Numbered from the stretch's first letter, positions 41,190 to 50,807 are shown. The stretch: DNA of 64,000 bases from CAVRXZ01 sp963773035 (GCA_963773035.1 CAVYZX010000037.1:248001-312000); one strand, 5' to 3'. Numbers and translations: made by a program. The notes: generated from the sequence alone by a model not told the origin.

Positions 41190-43042
41190 TGTCACGGTTG
41201 CTCGTCGACCATCTGTGGCAATCGACGGTGTGCGTAGCTCTTGCGGGCCTCCTGGTCCTGATGCTGCGAAAGAATCGCCCTCAGGTGCGTTATTGGATCT
41301 GGCTATCAGCCTCACTGAAGTTTCTGGTGCCGTTTGGCGCGCTTTCAGCTATTGGCCGGCAGGTGACCTGGCCGCTGGCCGCGCCGGTGATGCAACCCCA
41401 GGTGACGATCGTCATCGACACGATGAGCCAGGCCTTCTCGGGGCCTGAACTGCCGCTGGCGTCCGCCCTGCCGGCAGCCGGAAGTGGCATCGCCGGGTTG
41501 GTGCCTGCGGCCCTCGTAACGATCTGGTTCGGGGGCTTCGTAACGGTTCTCTTGCGGTGGTGGGCGGATTGGCGGTCGATTGCCGATGCCGCTCGGTGCG
41601 CATCGCCCCTGGACCACGGTCGCGTCGCCGCCGCGCTTCGAGGTCTTCTGCCGGTCTTCGGCTTCAGGAAGTCCGTGGTCCTGGCGGCCTCGAACGCTTC
41701 GTTCGAGCCGGGAGTCTTCGGAATCGTGAAGCCTGTGTTGTTGTGGCCGGACTCGATGACCGATCGGTTAGACGACCCGCACATCGAAGCGATCCTTGCC
41801 CACGAGCTTTCCCACATCCGGCGAAGCGACAACTTGACGGCGGCGCTCCACATGGTCGTAGAGGCCGTGTTCTGGTTCCATCCGCTCGTCTGGTGGCTGG
41901 GTGCTCGACTGATCGACGAGCGCGAGCAGGCCTGCGACCACGACGCGATCTCACACGGCCGGGACCCGCACGTGTACGCGGAAAGCATCCTCAGAACGTG
42001 TCAGTTCTCGGTCGAAGCCCCACTTGCCTGCGTCGCAGGCGTGACTGGCGCAGATCTCAGGAAGCGCATCGAGCGGATCATGCAGGGTCCAAGCAACGAG
42101 CGGCTGAGCGCCTGGAAAAAGCTCTTGTTGGCCGCGGCAGGGATCGTGATTGTGGGGACGCCTCTCGGCCTCGGTGCGGTGAGCGCGGCGCAACTGAAAG
42201 GCCAATCGCTCGCGAGATCGCAGGAGACGGCAGCCTCACCAGCCCAGGAATTCGAAGTGGCGTCCGTCAAACGTAACGCCTCCGGGAACAACTTCGTTCA
42301 GCTGGGTGGCGATCCCGGCGGTCGTTTTACAGCAACGAATGTTCCTTTGAAGCTGCTGATCCGACAGGCATACCAGCTCCAGGACTCACAAATTGTTGGT
42401 GGCCCGAATTGGATCAACACGGACCGCTTCGACATCATCGCCAAGGCTCCCGGGCCATTGGTGCTGCCTGCACCAGGCGGATCTCCCGGACCATTCCAAT
42501 TGATGATGAGAGCTCTGCTTGCCGATCGTTTCAAGCTGGCGGTTCACACAGAAAGCCGCGAGCTGCGGATTTACGCACTGACGCTGGCCAGGCGCGACGG
42601 AAAGACGGGCTCTCAGCTTCGTCCGGCGGCTGTCGACTGTGTCGCCATGTTTGCTGCTCGCGGCCGAGGCGGCCCGCCTCCGGCGCCGCCACAACCTGGT
42701 GAGCGTCCGCCCTGCGGCATGAGACTGGGCCCGGGCAATCTCAGCGGCGGTGGGGTGACGATGGCGCAGTTGTCGACGACGTTTTCGCAGTTCGTCCAAC
42801 GCGTGGTCGTCGATCGGACGGGACTCACGGGTAACTTCGATATCGATCTCACCTGGACGCCCGATCAGCTCCCGCAAGGCCGCGGGGAGCCCCCGCCCGG
42901 CGTGCAGCTCCCGCCAATCGATCCAAACGGCCCGTCGATCTTCACCGCGGTGCAGGAGCAACTCGGTCTCAAATTGGATTCGCAGCGGGGTCCCGTGGAC
43001 GTTCTGGTGATCGATCGAGTGGAGCAACCGACCGAGGACTAG
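41186..43042 (+). CDS. blaR1: BlaR1-type M56 antirepressor peptidase with TIGR03435 domain
   Basis: A 618-residue membrane metalloprotease. N-terminal transmembrane helices (LVDHLWQSTVCVALAGLLVL and onward) surround the M56 zinc site AHELSHIRRSDN (H206-E207-x2-H210). After a membrane helix (LLLAAAGIVIVGTPLGLGAV, about 310-330) comes a periplasmic C-terminal TIGR03435 domain (about 350-618) starting FEVASVKRNASGNNFVQLGG. Classical BlaR1/MecR1 has a penicillin-binding domain there, so this protein should sense something else. A proline-rich stretch (GGPPPAPPQPGERPP) sits inside the domain. The gene is coupled to blaI and is 3 nt from the receptor gene. Confidence 0.9.
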   Translation: MMSRLLVDHLWQSTVCVALAGLLVLMLRKNRPQVRYWIWLSASLKFLVPFGALSAIGRQVTWPLAAPVMQPQVTIVIDTMSQAFSGPELPLASALPAAGSGIAGLVPAALVTIWFGGFVTVLLRWWADWRSIADAARCASPLDHGRVAAALRGLLPVFGFRKSVVLAASNASFEPGVFGIVKPVLLWPDSMTDRLDDPHIEAILAHELSHIRRSDNLTAALHMVVEAVFWFHPLVWWLGARLIDEREQACDHDAISHGRDPHVYAESILRTCQFSVEAPLACVAGVTGADLRKRIERIMQGPSNERLSAWKKLLLAAAGIVIVGTPLGLGAVSAAQLKGQSLARSQETAASPAQEFEVASVKRNASGNNFVQLGGDPGGRFTATNVPLKLLIRQAYQLQDSQIVGGPNWINTDRFDIIAKAPGPLVLPAPGGSPGPFQLMMRALLADRFKLAVHTESRELRIYALTLARRDGKTGSQLRPAAVDCVAMFAARGRGGPPPAPPQPGERPPCGMRLGPGNLSGGGVTMAQLSTTFSQFVQRVVVDRTGLTGNFDIDLTWTPDQLPQGRGEPPPGVQLPPIDPNGPSIFTAVQEQLGLKLDSQRGPVDVLVIDRVEQPTED

Positions 43043-43045
43043 GAG

Positions 43046-46000
43046 ATGGCCATCCACCTGCTTCTACTCTGCGCCACCCTCACAAGGGTGGGCGGGTTCG
43101 CAGGCGACACCAGCGACCAGCTTGGACGAGTCGTGTTCGGCGGCCTGCCCGTGCCGGGTGCTACGGTGACGGCATCGCGCGACGCGGAGCAGGTTGTCAC
43201 CGTCACCGATCAGCAGGGCAGCTACCGTCTGGCAGGCCTCGCGGAGGGCGTCTGGACGATCCGGGTCGAGATGCTCGGTTTCGTGACGGCGAGACAGGAC
43301 GTGACGATTGCGAGCGGCGGCCCACCGATCACGTGGGAGCTTTCGCTGAAATCGTTCGAAGAAATCATCGCCGCATCTGGAGAAAGAGGTCAACCGGCCG
43401 TCGCCGGTTCTGGTAGCGGGTCTCCGGGGTTTCGCCGCACACCTGCAAGTGCGGCGCCGGGGGCAACACAACCGCTCAACGACGCGAGATCGCAGGGAGA
43501 TGACGCGACGCGCGATCTGACGGCCGCAGCTGCCGAGGGATTTCTTGTCAACGGCAGTGTCAACAACGCGGCCGCTTCGCCCTTTTCTCAGCTGGCCGCC
43601 TTCGGCAACAACCGGCGGAACGGACGATCGCTTTACACCGGCGGCATCGGTACGATCCTTGGAAATTCAGCGTGGGACGCCCGCCCGTACTCGTTCACGG
43701 GCCAGGATTCGCCGAAGCCGTCGTACCGCGACGTTCAGGTGATGGGGGTGTTCGGCGGTCCGTTGCGAATCCCTGGTGTCTTGAAGCGCGGCCCGAACAT
43801 GTTCGTCGGCTATCAACACACCTCGGATCACACCACGGTGACCAAGCCCGCGCTCATGCCGACCGCTCTCGAGCGTGCCGGCGACTTCTCGCAGACGCGA
43901 GACGCACGGGGTCAGGCCGTTCAGATCGTCGACCCGTCCACGGGTTTCCCGTTTCCGGGCGGAGTCATTCCGCGGGATCGAATCAGTCCCCAAGCCGCCG
44001 CGCTCCTTGGCTACTATCCGTTGCCGAACGTCGACGGCATCGATGGATACAACTATCAGACGCCGCTGCTCACGGCGACGGAACAGGACGGCGTTCAAAC
44101 GCGTTTCACTCAACCACCTTGGAAAAGGAATCAGTTCTACGGCAATGTCGCCTATCAGCGAGTCGCGACGGCCGCCACGAACGCATTTGGATTCGCCGAC
44201 GCCAACGATGTTTCTGGAGTCGACGCGGCCGTGAATTGGTCCCGCCAGGTGTCGCAATTCTTATCATTTCGAATCCGCTATCAGTACCTTCGCACCGCAA
44301 CCGATGTGACGCCGTACTTCGCCAATCGACAGAACGTGTCGGGCGACGCCGGAATCACGGGTAATAACCAGGACCCCGTGAATTGGGGCCCGCCCAACCT
44401 CATGTTTTCGGGCGGGGTGGAGTCCCTGACCGAGGTTCAGTACGCGTCGAATACGAACCAGACGCATGTGTGGTCGGCGGAAAGTCTCTGGGGCCGCGGT
44501 CGCCACGGCTTCACGTTCGGCGGCGATGTGCGACGGCAGATCGTCGATGTGTTTTCCCAGCAGAACGCTCGCGGCGAGTTTTCGTTCACCGGCGCCCTCA
44601 CTGGATCGGACCTCGCCGACTTTCTTCTGGGCATTCCTCACACCAGCGCCATCGCGTCGGGCAATCCCGACAAATACCTCCGAGCGTCCGCGTACGATCT
44701 CTATCTCACAGACGATTGGAGATTCAGTCCGGGTCTCACGGTGAATGCCGGTGTGAGGTGGGAGTACGAGGCGCCGATGACCGAGCTGTTCGGCCGTCTT
44801 GTGAACCTTGATGTCGCGCCCGGATTTGCTGCAATCAGTCCGGTCGTGGCGAGTAATCCCGTTGGGTCGTTGACTGGCACACAGTATCCCGACTCTCTGA
44901 TTCGGGCGGATTTCGGCGGCATTCAACCGCGCATGGGCGCCGCGTGGCGTCCTCTGCCAGGTTCCTCGTTGGTCGTTCGGGCCGGGTATGGTGTGTACCG
45001 CAATACCTCCGTCTACCAACCGATCACATTGCTTCTGGCGCAACAGCCGCCGCTCTCGAAGTCCTTCAGCATTCAGAACAGCCAAGCGAACCCGCTGACC
45101 CTGGCCGACGGTTTCACAGTCCCCTCGGGCGTCACTCCCAACACCTTCGCGGTCGATCCTGATCTCCGGGTTGGTTACTCGCAAACGTGGCAAGTGTCCG
45201 TGCAACGCGACTTGCCGGAATCGCTGACAGTTCTCGCCACGTATCTGGGGACTCGCGGCAACCGGTTGGTGCAGGAGTTCCTGCCAAACACGTATCCCGC
45301 CGGCGCTCAGCCTGAGTGTTTCGACTGTCCGGCTGGATTCGTCTATCTCACCTCGGGTGGCCGCTCGACGCGACATGCAGGTCAATTCCAGTTGAGGCGA
45401 CGTCTCCGGAACGGCCTGACCGCGACGGTTCAGTACACACTGGCTGAAGCACGCGACAACGCGGGTGCCTTTACAGGCGTGAACCTGACGGGAACGGCGA
45501 TCGCCCAAAACTGGCTCGACCTCGACGCCGAGTGGGCTCCATCGAACTTCGATCAGCGCCACCTCGTCACCGCCCAATTTCAATACTCTACGGGTGTCGG
45601 CCGGGGAGCGAGCACGCTTGCGGAGGGTTGGAAAGGATCGCTCGTCAATCTTTCCAGAGGCTGGACGCTGACAGGCCAACTGACCGCCGGCAGCGGTCTG
45701 CCTCTGACGCCCGTGTACTTTGCTCCTGTGACCGGCACTGGCGTGACGGGCACGCTTCGTCCGGACGAGAGAGAAGCGATCGAAGCGATTCCAGCGGGCT
45801 CGTACGCGAATCCAACGGCATTCACGTCCCCAGCGGAAGGGCAATGGGGAAACGCCGGGCGGAACAGCATCACCGGTCCGGCGCAGTTTGCGTTGAATGC
45901 CGGCATCATGCGGACATTTGCCGTGGGCGATCGGTTCAGTCTCGACTGGCGAATCGATGCGACCAACGTGCTGAATCAGGTGACCTACGCCGGCGTGAAC

Positions 46001-46087
46001 ACGCTCTTCGGTAGTCCCCAGTTCGGGTTTCCCAACCGCACGAACACGATGCGCAAGCTTCAAACGACTTTCCGGTTGAGGCTATGA
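43046..46087 (+). CDS. Oar-like TonB-dependent outer-membrane receptor
   Basis: A 1013-residue outer-membrane beta-barrel protein of the acidobacterial TonB-dependent (Oar-like) group. N-terminal hydrophobic signal (MAIHLLLLCATLTRVG), then a carboxypeptidase-regulatory-like domain (about 25-105; GRVVFGGLPVPGATVTASRD, GSYRLAGLAEGVWTIRVEML), a poorly conserved plug-like region and a long barrel with many aromatic-ended strands; the C-terminus ends TFRLRL. The ATG lies 3 nt after blaR1 and the stop overlaps the next start. No energy-coupling TonB box could be identified by eye. Substrate unknown. Confidence 0.88.
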   Translation: MAIHLLLLCATLTRVGGFAGDTSDQLGRVVFGGLPVPGATVTASRDAEQVVTVTDQQGSYRLAGLAEGVWTIRVEMLGFVTARQDVTIASGGPPITWELSLKSFEEIIAASGERGQPAVAGSGSGSPGFRRTPASAAPGATQPLNDARSQGDDATRDLTAAAAEGFLVNGSVNNAAASPFSQLAAFGNNRRNGRSLYTGGIGTILGNSAWDARPYSFTGQDSPKPSYRDVQVMGVFGGPLRIPGVLKRGPNMFVGYQHTSDHTTVTKPALMPTALERAGDFSQTRDARGQAVQIVDPSTGFPFPGGVIPRDRISPQAAALLGYYPLPNVDGIDGYNYQTPLLTATEQDGVQTRFTQPPWKRNQFYGNVAYQRVATAATNAFGFADANDVSGVDAAVNWSRQVSQFLSFRIRYQYLRTATDVTPYFANRQNVSGDAGITGNNQDPVNWGPPNLMFSGGVESLTEVQYASNTNQTHVWSAESLWGRGRHGFTFGGDVRRQIVDVFSQQNARGEFSFTGALTGSDLADFLLGIPHTSAIASGNPDKYLRASAYDLYLTDDWRFSPGLTVNAGVRWEYEAPMTELFGRLVNLDVAPGFAAISPVVASNPVGSLTGTQYPDSLIRADFGGIQPRMGAAWRPLPGSSLVVRAGYGVYRNTSVYQPITLLLAQQPPLSKSFSIQNSQANPLTLADGFTVPSGVTPNTFAVDPDLRVGYSQTWQVSVQRDLPESLTVLATYLGTRGNRLVQEFLPNTYPAGAQPECFDCPAGFVYLTSGGRSTRHAGQFQLRRRLRNGLTATVQYTLAEARDNAGAFTGVNLTGTAIAQNWLDLDAEWAPSNFDQRHLVTAQFQYSTGVGRGASTLAEGWKGSLVNLSRGWTLTGQLTAGSGLPLTPVYFAPVTGTGVTGTLRPDEREAIEAIPAGSYANPTAFTSPAEGQWGNAGRNSITGPAQFALNAGIMRTFAVGDRFSLDWRIDATNVLNQVTYAGVNTLFGSPQFGFPNRTNTMRKLQTTFRLRL

Positions 46088-48198
46088 GAAGGATGCTGAC
46101 ACCGGAGAACAGATGTCTTATGTGGCGTGTGGGATTGCTGGTCATTTTGTCTGGCGCAGTGACCGTGAACGCGGTGCAATCACCCGCCCAGAGTGGGCCG
46201 ACCTTCCGCAGCACGACGCGGCTGATCGTCGAGGCGGTGAGCGTTGTCGGCAAGGATGGCCGTCCGGTGGAGGGGCTGGACGCGAAGGACTTCACGGTCA
46301 CGGAAGACGGTGAGCCCCAGAGCATCAGCTTCGTCGAGTTTCAACGCATCCAACCGGTGAATCGCGCGCAAACTCCTCCTGAGCAGAATGGCCAGCCTGT
46401 GGTGACGGTGCCAGCGGCGAAGCCCACAAGCTTGCAAGCTTCCTCCACTCCACTCGGTGAGATTCGATACCGCGACCGCCGGCTGCTCGTCTTGTACTTC
46501 GACGCGACCGCGCTGCCAACGCCGGATCTGCTTCGCGCGTGCGCCGCCGCGCGAACGTTCATCGACACGCAGATGACGCCGCAGGATCTATTGTCGATCA
46601 TGACGTTCAAAGGCGGCGGCGTCCGCGTCAAGCAGGATTTCACCGACGACCGTGCAGCCTTGCGGGAGGTCATCCAGGATCTGATTTTCGGCGAAGACAA
46701 GGATGGCGACGGAATCGCCGATCCGGAACCCGGAACGGCCTTCGGACAAGACGACGGCGAGTTCAACATTTTCAATACCGACCGTCAGTTGTCTGCGCTT
46801 CAGACGGCGGTCACGATGCTCAGGCCTTTCGCCGAGCAAAAAGCATTGATCTATTTTGCAAGCGGGCTGCGGCTGAACGGTGTCGATAATCAAGCCCAGT
46901 TACGAGCCACGATCAACGCCGCGATTCGCGCTAACGTCGCGATCCACACGATCGACGCGCGCGGCCTCGTCGCGCAAGCGCCTCTCGGCGACGCGACGAA
47001 AGCGTCGCCCGGCGGCATCGGGATGTTTTCGGGTCAGCTGGCGAATACGGCGACGACGAACTTCCAGCGATCCCAGGACTCCCTTTATTCGCTGGCGAAG
47101 GACACGGGGGGAAAGGCGCTCTTCGACTACAACGATCTTTCGCGCGGCATCGTCGATGCCGCCGACAGCCTGACCAGCTATTACCTCATCGGCTACTACA
47201 GCACGCATGGCGCGACGGATGGCCGATTCCATCGCGTGCGCATTTCTCTGACCGGGTCGTTGGCCGCCGACCTGTCTTACCGCCAGGGTTACTTCGCCGA
47301 CAAGACCTTCGCAAAATTCACGGCAGCGGACAAGGAGCGGCAGCTCGAGGATGCGTTGATGCTGGAAAACCCGGTCACCGACATCACGATTGCGATGGAG
47401 GTGAACTACTTTCAGCTGAATCGCGCCGAGTACTTCGTTCCGGTTGCGGTGAAGATTCCCGGGAGTGAGCTGCTCCTGGCTCGCCGCGGCGGCGCACAAC
47501 GCACGGTCATCGACTACATCGGCGAGGTGAAGGACGACACTGGCTACACCTGGCAGAACATCAGGGACCGATTGGAGATCAAGCTGAGCGACGACACCGC
47601 TGGCCAGCTTGCTACGCGCCCGATTCAGATAGAAACGGGTTTCACGTTGCTGCCGGGCAGATATGTCATCAAGCTCCTGGCGAGGGACGCCGAGACGGGC
47701 AGGGTCGGGACGTATCTTGCCTCTTTCACGATTCCCAACCTGAACAGGGAAGACAAGCGCGTGCCCATCAGTTCGGTGGTGCTGGGCAGCCAGCGCGTGC
47801 CGGTCGAAAAGGCTCTTTATAGCGTCAAGCAAAAGATTGCTGCCGATTCGGTCAATCCACTCGTGTCGGATGGACAACGCTTGATGCCCAGCGTGACACG
47901 AGTTTTCAGCAAAGGCCGTGACTTGTACGTCTTTCTTCAGGCGTACCAACGGAACGCCTCAACCATTCAGCCGCTCGTGGCCTTCGTAAGCTTTTACCGC
48001 GATGGCGTGAAGAGTTTCGAGACAGCACCACTCGCGGTGACCGAAGGATACGATCCCAAGTCCAAGGCTCTGCCGCTCAGATTCAGTCTTTCGTTGGCCA
48101 CCCTGCCGACCGGCAGATACGACTGCCAGGTTACGGTGCTCGACCCGGCAGGGCAGAAAGCGGCATTCTGGCAAGCGCCAATCGTGCTGGTGCCGTAA
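46084..48198 (+). CDS. Large secreted VWFA-domain protein (TIGR03436 type)
   Basis: A 704-residue exported protein with a signal peptide (WRVGLLVILSGAVTVNAVQS), a conserved N-terminal beta domain (LIVEAVSVVGKDGRPVEGLD, KDFTVTEDGEPQSISFVEFQ) and a VWFA-like domain (about 125-375) whose metal site is weak: YFDATALPTP in place of DxSxS. An Asp-rich stretch (GEDKDGDGIADPEPGT) could bind calcium. The C-terminal half (about 380-704) is beta-rich and unassigned. It overlaps the receptor gene by 4 nt and is followed by an intrinsic terminator, so it is the last gene of the blaI operon. The partner or substrate is unknown. Confidence 0.85.
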   Translation: MRRMLTPENRCLMWRVGLLVILSGAVTVNAVQSPAQSGPTFRSTTRLIVEAVSVVGKDGRPVEGLDAKDFTVTEDGEPQSISFVEFQRIQPVNRAQTPPEQNGQPVVTVPAAKPTSLQASSTPLGEIRYRDRRLLVLYFDATALPTPDLLRACAAARTFIDTQMTPQDLLSIMTFKGGGVRVKQDFTDDRAALREVIQDLIFGEDKDGDGIADPEPGTAFGQDDGEFNIFNTDRQLSALQTAVTMLRPFAEQKALIYFASGLRLNGVDNQAQLRATINAAIRANVAIHTIDARGLVAQAPLGDATKASPGGIGMFSGQLANTATTNFQRSQDSLYSLAKDTGGKALFDYNDLSRGIVDAADSLTSYYLIGYYSTHGATDGRFHRVRISLTGSLAADLSYRQGYFADKTFAKFTAADKERQLEDALMLENPVTDITIAMEVNYFQLNRAEYFVPVAVKIPGSELLLARRGGAQRTVIDYIGEVKDDTGYTWQNIRDRLEIKLSDDTAGQLATRPIQIETGFTLLPGRYVIKLLARDAETGRVGTYLASFTIPNLNREDKRVPISSVVLGSQRVPVEKALYSVKQKIAADSVNPLVSDGQRLMPSVTRVFSKGRDLYVFLQAYQRNASTIQPLVAFVSFYRDGVKSFETAPLAVTEGYDPKSKALPLRFSLSLATLPTGRYDCQVTVLDPAGQKAAFWQAPIVLVP

Positions 48199-48214
48199 GG
48201 GCGCCAACTTTTTT
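48188..48214 (+). terminator. Intrinsic terminator closing the blaI-VWFA operon
   Basis: TGGTGC (48188-48193) pairs with GCGCCA (48201-48206), including one G-U pair, over a 7-nt loop that contains most of the TAA stop codon; a run of six T follows at 48209-48214. It is the only clear hairpin-plus-T-run in the window. Confidence 0.65.
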
Positions 48215-48307
48215 ACCGCCTATTGCCGGTTCCGCATAGTGGCCCCTCAGGCATCTTCCCTATGCTCATGCCCACACGCACTCTCCATTTTCGCGACCGG
48301 ACGCTCG

Positions 48308-49630
48308 ATGAAGTACTTCTCGTCATTTCGATTCGAAGAGAACGACGGCACCCTCTTTCGCGGCCCACAGCAGATTCCATTGACGCGAAAAGCCGGCGAA
48401 CTCCTGCGTTGTCTGCTGGAGCGGGCCGGCGCCGTCACGACACATCAAACAATTTTGTCGACGGTCTGGCGTGGCACGCACGTGCAGCCCGGAAACATCA
48501 AAGTGCTCGTCAGGGAGCTACGTCGAGCGCTCGAAGACGACCCGCGCCAACCTCAGTTCATCAAGAGTGAGCCAGGTCGCGGTTACTCTTTCCTTGCGCC
48601 GGCGGGCGACGCACCGCCGCCAGGAGTTGACGTCGTCCGGCAGGACAGGACGCCGATCTTCGTCAATCGGCGCGATGAGCTCGAAACGTTGAAGCGATGC
48701 CTGGAAGCCGCCGGCGAGTCCGAGTGTCGCCTCGTCCTGATTGAAGGCGAGCACGGGGCAGGGAAGACGGCCCTGTGCGACGCATTTCTCCATCTTGCGA
48801 GCCGCTCGCCTGCAGTCTGGCTGTCGTACGGGCAGTGCTTCGAGCAAAGCAGGTCCGGAGAACCATATTGTGCGGTGCTGAATGCTCTGGACCAGTTGAC
48901 GCGGCAATTTCCGACCCATGTTCCTGCGGCGTTGCTTCGACACGCTCCGGCATGGCTCGGACAGCTGCCTCAGTGGTCTGAACTGACGGTTGCCGCACGC
49001 GCCAATCCGTCAAATGGTCATCGGTCGTCCCGAATGATCCGCGAACTGTTGTCGGCTATCGATGAGCTCTCGCGCGATATCACCCTGGTCCTGGTACTCG
49101 AAGACCTGCACTGGGGCGATCTCGACACAATCGAGCTGCTCCGTGCATTGGGTCGTCACCATTCAAGGGCCAAATACCTGATTGTCGCGACCTATGACGC
49201 GTGCGAGGTTTCGGACCCGAGCCGGGCACTGGCGCGCCTCGCGCTGGACCTGCAATCGTCACAGGTGTGCATCTCGCTGTCGATTCGGCCCCTGCGGGAA
49301 GAACATGTTCGGGGGTATCTGGAAGCGCGGTTCGAGTCGACGGCGCTCGGTTCACTAACGGGTCCTCTCTGGCAGGTCACAGGGGGAAACGCTCTTCGGA
49401 TGGTGGCCACGGTCGACGCGCTCGTCGCGACAGGGCATATTTTCCGCCAGCCAGAAGGGTGGCGCCTCGAATCACAGCCGCTCGGTTCAATGCAGCCAGC
49501 AAGCGCGAACCACCTTTCCGCACCGCTGCCAATCGGCAGCAGTTCCTTGACGTCGATGGCATGGATGAGCCGAGAGGACGCCGGCGCTTCGGCGTTTGGT
49601 TTAACTCAGAAGCTCAGAATCGTCGATTGA
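48308..49630 (+). CDS. Winged-helix / AAA ATPase regulator, short form
   Basis: A 440-residue protein with an N-terminal OmpR-type winged-helix DNA-binding domain (about 1-95; TTHQTILSTVWRGTHVQPGN, IKVLVRELRRALEDD, IKSEPGRGYSFL) and an AAA_16-like ATPase domain (about 110-400) with Walker A GEHGAGKTALCD and Walker B LVLVLEDLHWGD. Family members of this architecture usually continue for several hundred residues as TPR repeats that bind a signal; here the chain ends soon after the ATPase part, with no such repeats in any downstream frame. The ATG at 48308 matches the domain start; an upstream in-frame ATG at 48239 adds residues of no family character. It may be a truncated or minimal member. 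Confidence 0.75.
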   Translation: MKYFSSFRFEENDGTLFRGPQQIPLTRKAGELLRCLLERAGAVTTHQTILSTVWRGTHVQPGNIKVLVRELRRALEDDPRQPQFIKSEPGRGYSFLAPAGDAPPPGVDVVRQDRTPIFVNRRDELETLKRCLEAAGESECRLVLIEGEHGAGKTALCDAFLHLASRSPAVWLSYGQCFEQSRSGEPYCAVLNALDQLTRQFPTHVPAALLRHAPAWLGQLPQWSELTVAARANPSNGHRSSRMIRELLSAIDELSRDITLVLVLEDLHWGDLDTIELLRALGRHHSRAKYLIVATYDACEVSDPSRALARLALDLQSSQVCISLSIRPLREEHVRGYLEARFESTALGSLTGPLWQVTGGNALRMVATVDALVATGHIFRQPEGWRLESQPLGSMQPASANHLSAPLPIGSSSLTSMAWMSREDAGASAFGLTQKLRIVD

Positions 49631-49654
49631 CAAGTGGATCAAGTAGGACCGTAA

Positions 49655-49672
49655 CCTGTCACGGTTGACAGG
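49655..49672. promoter_or_regulatory. Perfect inverted repeat CCTGTCA-N4-TGACAGG upstream of a sigma-54 activator
   Basis: CCTGTCA (49655-49661), CGGT, TGACAGG (49666-49672): 7-bp arms, no mismatch, between the winged-helix ATPase and the sigma-54 activator. The half-site CCTGTCA recurs in the palindrome at 61837-61847 beside the other sigma-54 activator gene. It is likely an enhancer or autoregulatory site; the assignment is inferred. Confidence 0.5.
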
Positions 49673-49763
49673 CGCCGCTGGAGACCGACGGCGAAGATCC
49701 TACCGCCGTCCTACCGAAATCCAACCGCTCACGTCCGGCGAAAGCATCAAGAATCAAAGCATT

Positions 49764-50801
49764 ATGAGCTTGCAACCAGCACGCGGATCCGATTACTCAC
49801 CCAACCGAACCCTTCTCCCACCACCGGTCGCGGGCATGGGCCGATCTTCCGTGGATGGCCCGGACACGATCGTGGGGGAAAGCGACACGCTGAAGTACGC
49901 CATCTTTCGAGCCGAGCAAGTGGCGGCGACCGACGCTTCGGTCCTGCTATGCGGTGAAACGGGGACCGGAAAAGAACTTCTGGCCAGAAGAATCCATCAT
50001 CTCAGCCCCCGCCGCGATCGGCCTTTCGTCGTCGTCAACTGCGCGGCCTTGCCCGCAACGCTCATCGAAAGCGAGCTGTTCGGCCGCGAACGCGGAGCGT
50101 TTACCGGAGCCTACGCGACACAGGTCGGTCGGTTCGAGCTGGCCAATCGGGGCACCGTGTTCCTGGACGAGGTCGGCGAGTTGCCGCTCGAATTGCAGCC
50201 GCGCCTTCTCAGGGTCGTTCAGGAAGGACAGGTCGAGCGGCTTGGCAACCCTCGCACGGTCGATGTCGACGTCCGGATCGTGGCGGCGACGAACCGCGAT
50301 CTGACCGACGAAGTCCGCCAAGGACGATTCCGCCGCGATCTCTTTTACCGGCTGAATGTGTTCCCCATTACGCTGCCATCGCTTCGAGATCGCCGAAGCG
50401 ACATCTCCCTCCTCGTCCGCCATCTCGTATCGCGGCTCGCTCCGGCGCTGCGCAAGCGCATCGACGCGATCCCACCCGAAGTGCTGCGTATGCTCGAGAC
50501 CTACGATTGGCCGGGTAACATACGGGAACTCGAAAACGTGCTTCAACGGGCGATCATCCTGTCTCACAGTGGGACACTCTCATTGAGCGAAGCGTGGCTG
50601 CCGGCTCACGAACCAGGACCGATTGGCGAGGGCATCACGCTGCTGGAAGTCGAGCGGCGCCACATTCTCCACGTGTTGAATTCGAGCTGCTGGCGCATCG
50701 AAGGCGCCGGTGGGGCAGCGGCCGTTCTGGGGATGAAGCCGAGCACCTTGCGGAGCCGCATGGCCAAGCTGAGAATTGCGCGTCCCGGCAAGGAGAGCTA
50801 G
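49764..50801 (+). CDS. Sigma-54-dependent activator, AAA+ and Fis-type HTH only
   Basis: A 345-residue enhancer-binding protein with a short N-terminus (about 1-45), a full AAA+ sigma-54 interaction domain with Walker A GETGTGKELLA, the GAFTGA loop (RGAFTGAYATQV), Walker B VFLDEVGELPL and the sensor RLNVFPITLPSLRDRR, and a C-terminal Fis-type HTH (GAGGAAAVLGMKPSTLRSRM). No receiver, GAF or PAS domain is present, so its activity must be controlled by a partner, by ligand binding elsewhere, or by level. The ATG at 49764 is preferred because the family start is near; an earlier in-frame ATG at 49665 gives an unusual basic leader. An inverted repeat lies about 90 nt upstream. Confidence 0.9.
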   Translation: MSLQPARGSDYSPNRTLLPPPVAGMGRSSVDGPDTIVGESDTLKYAIFRAEQVAATDASVLLCGETGTGKELLARRIHHLSPRRDRPFVVVNCAALPATLIESELFGRERGAFTGAYATQVGRFELANRGTVFLDEVGELPLELQPRLLRVVQEGQVERLGNPRTVDVDVRIVAATNRDLTDEVRQGRFRRDLFYRLNVFPITLPSLRDRRSDISLLVRHLVSRLAPALRKRIDAIPPEVLRMLETYDWPGNIRELENVLQRAIILSHSGTLSLSEAWLPAHEPGPIGEGITLLEVERRHILHVLNSSCWRIEGAGGAAAVLGMKPSTLRSRMAKLRIARPGKES

Positions 50802-50807
50802 AGACGG

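Noticed and set aside
44264..46063. 599-residue minus-strand frame
   Set aside because: Antisense to the Oar-like receptor; composition is Arg/Val-rich and shadow-like, with no family motif.
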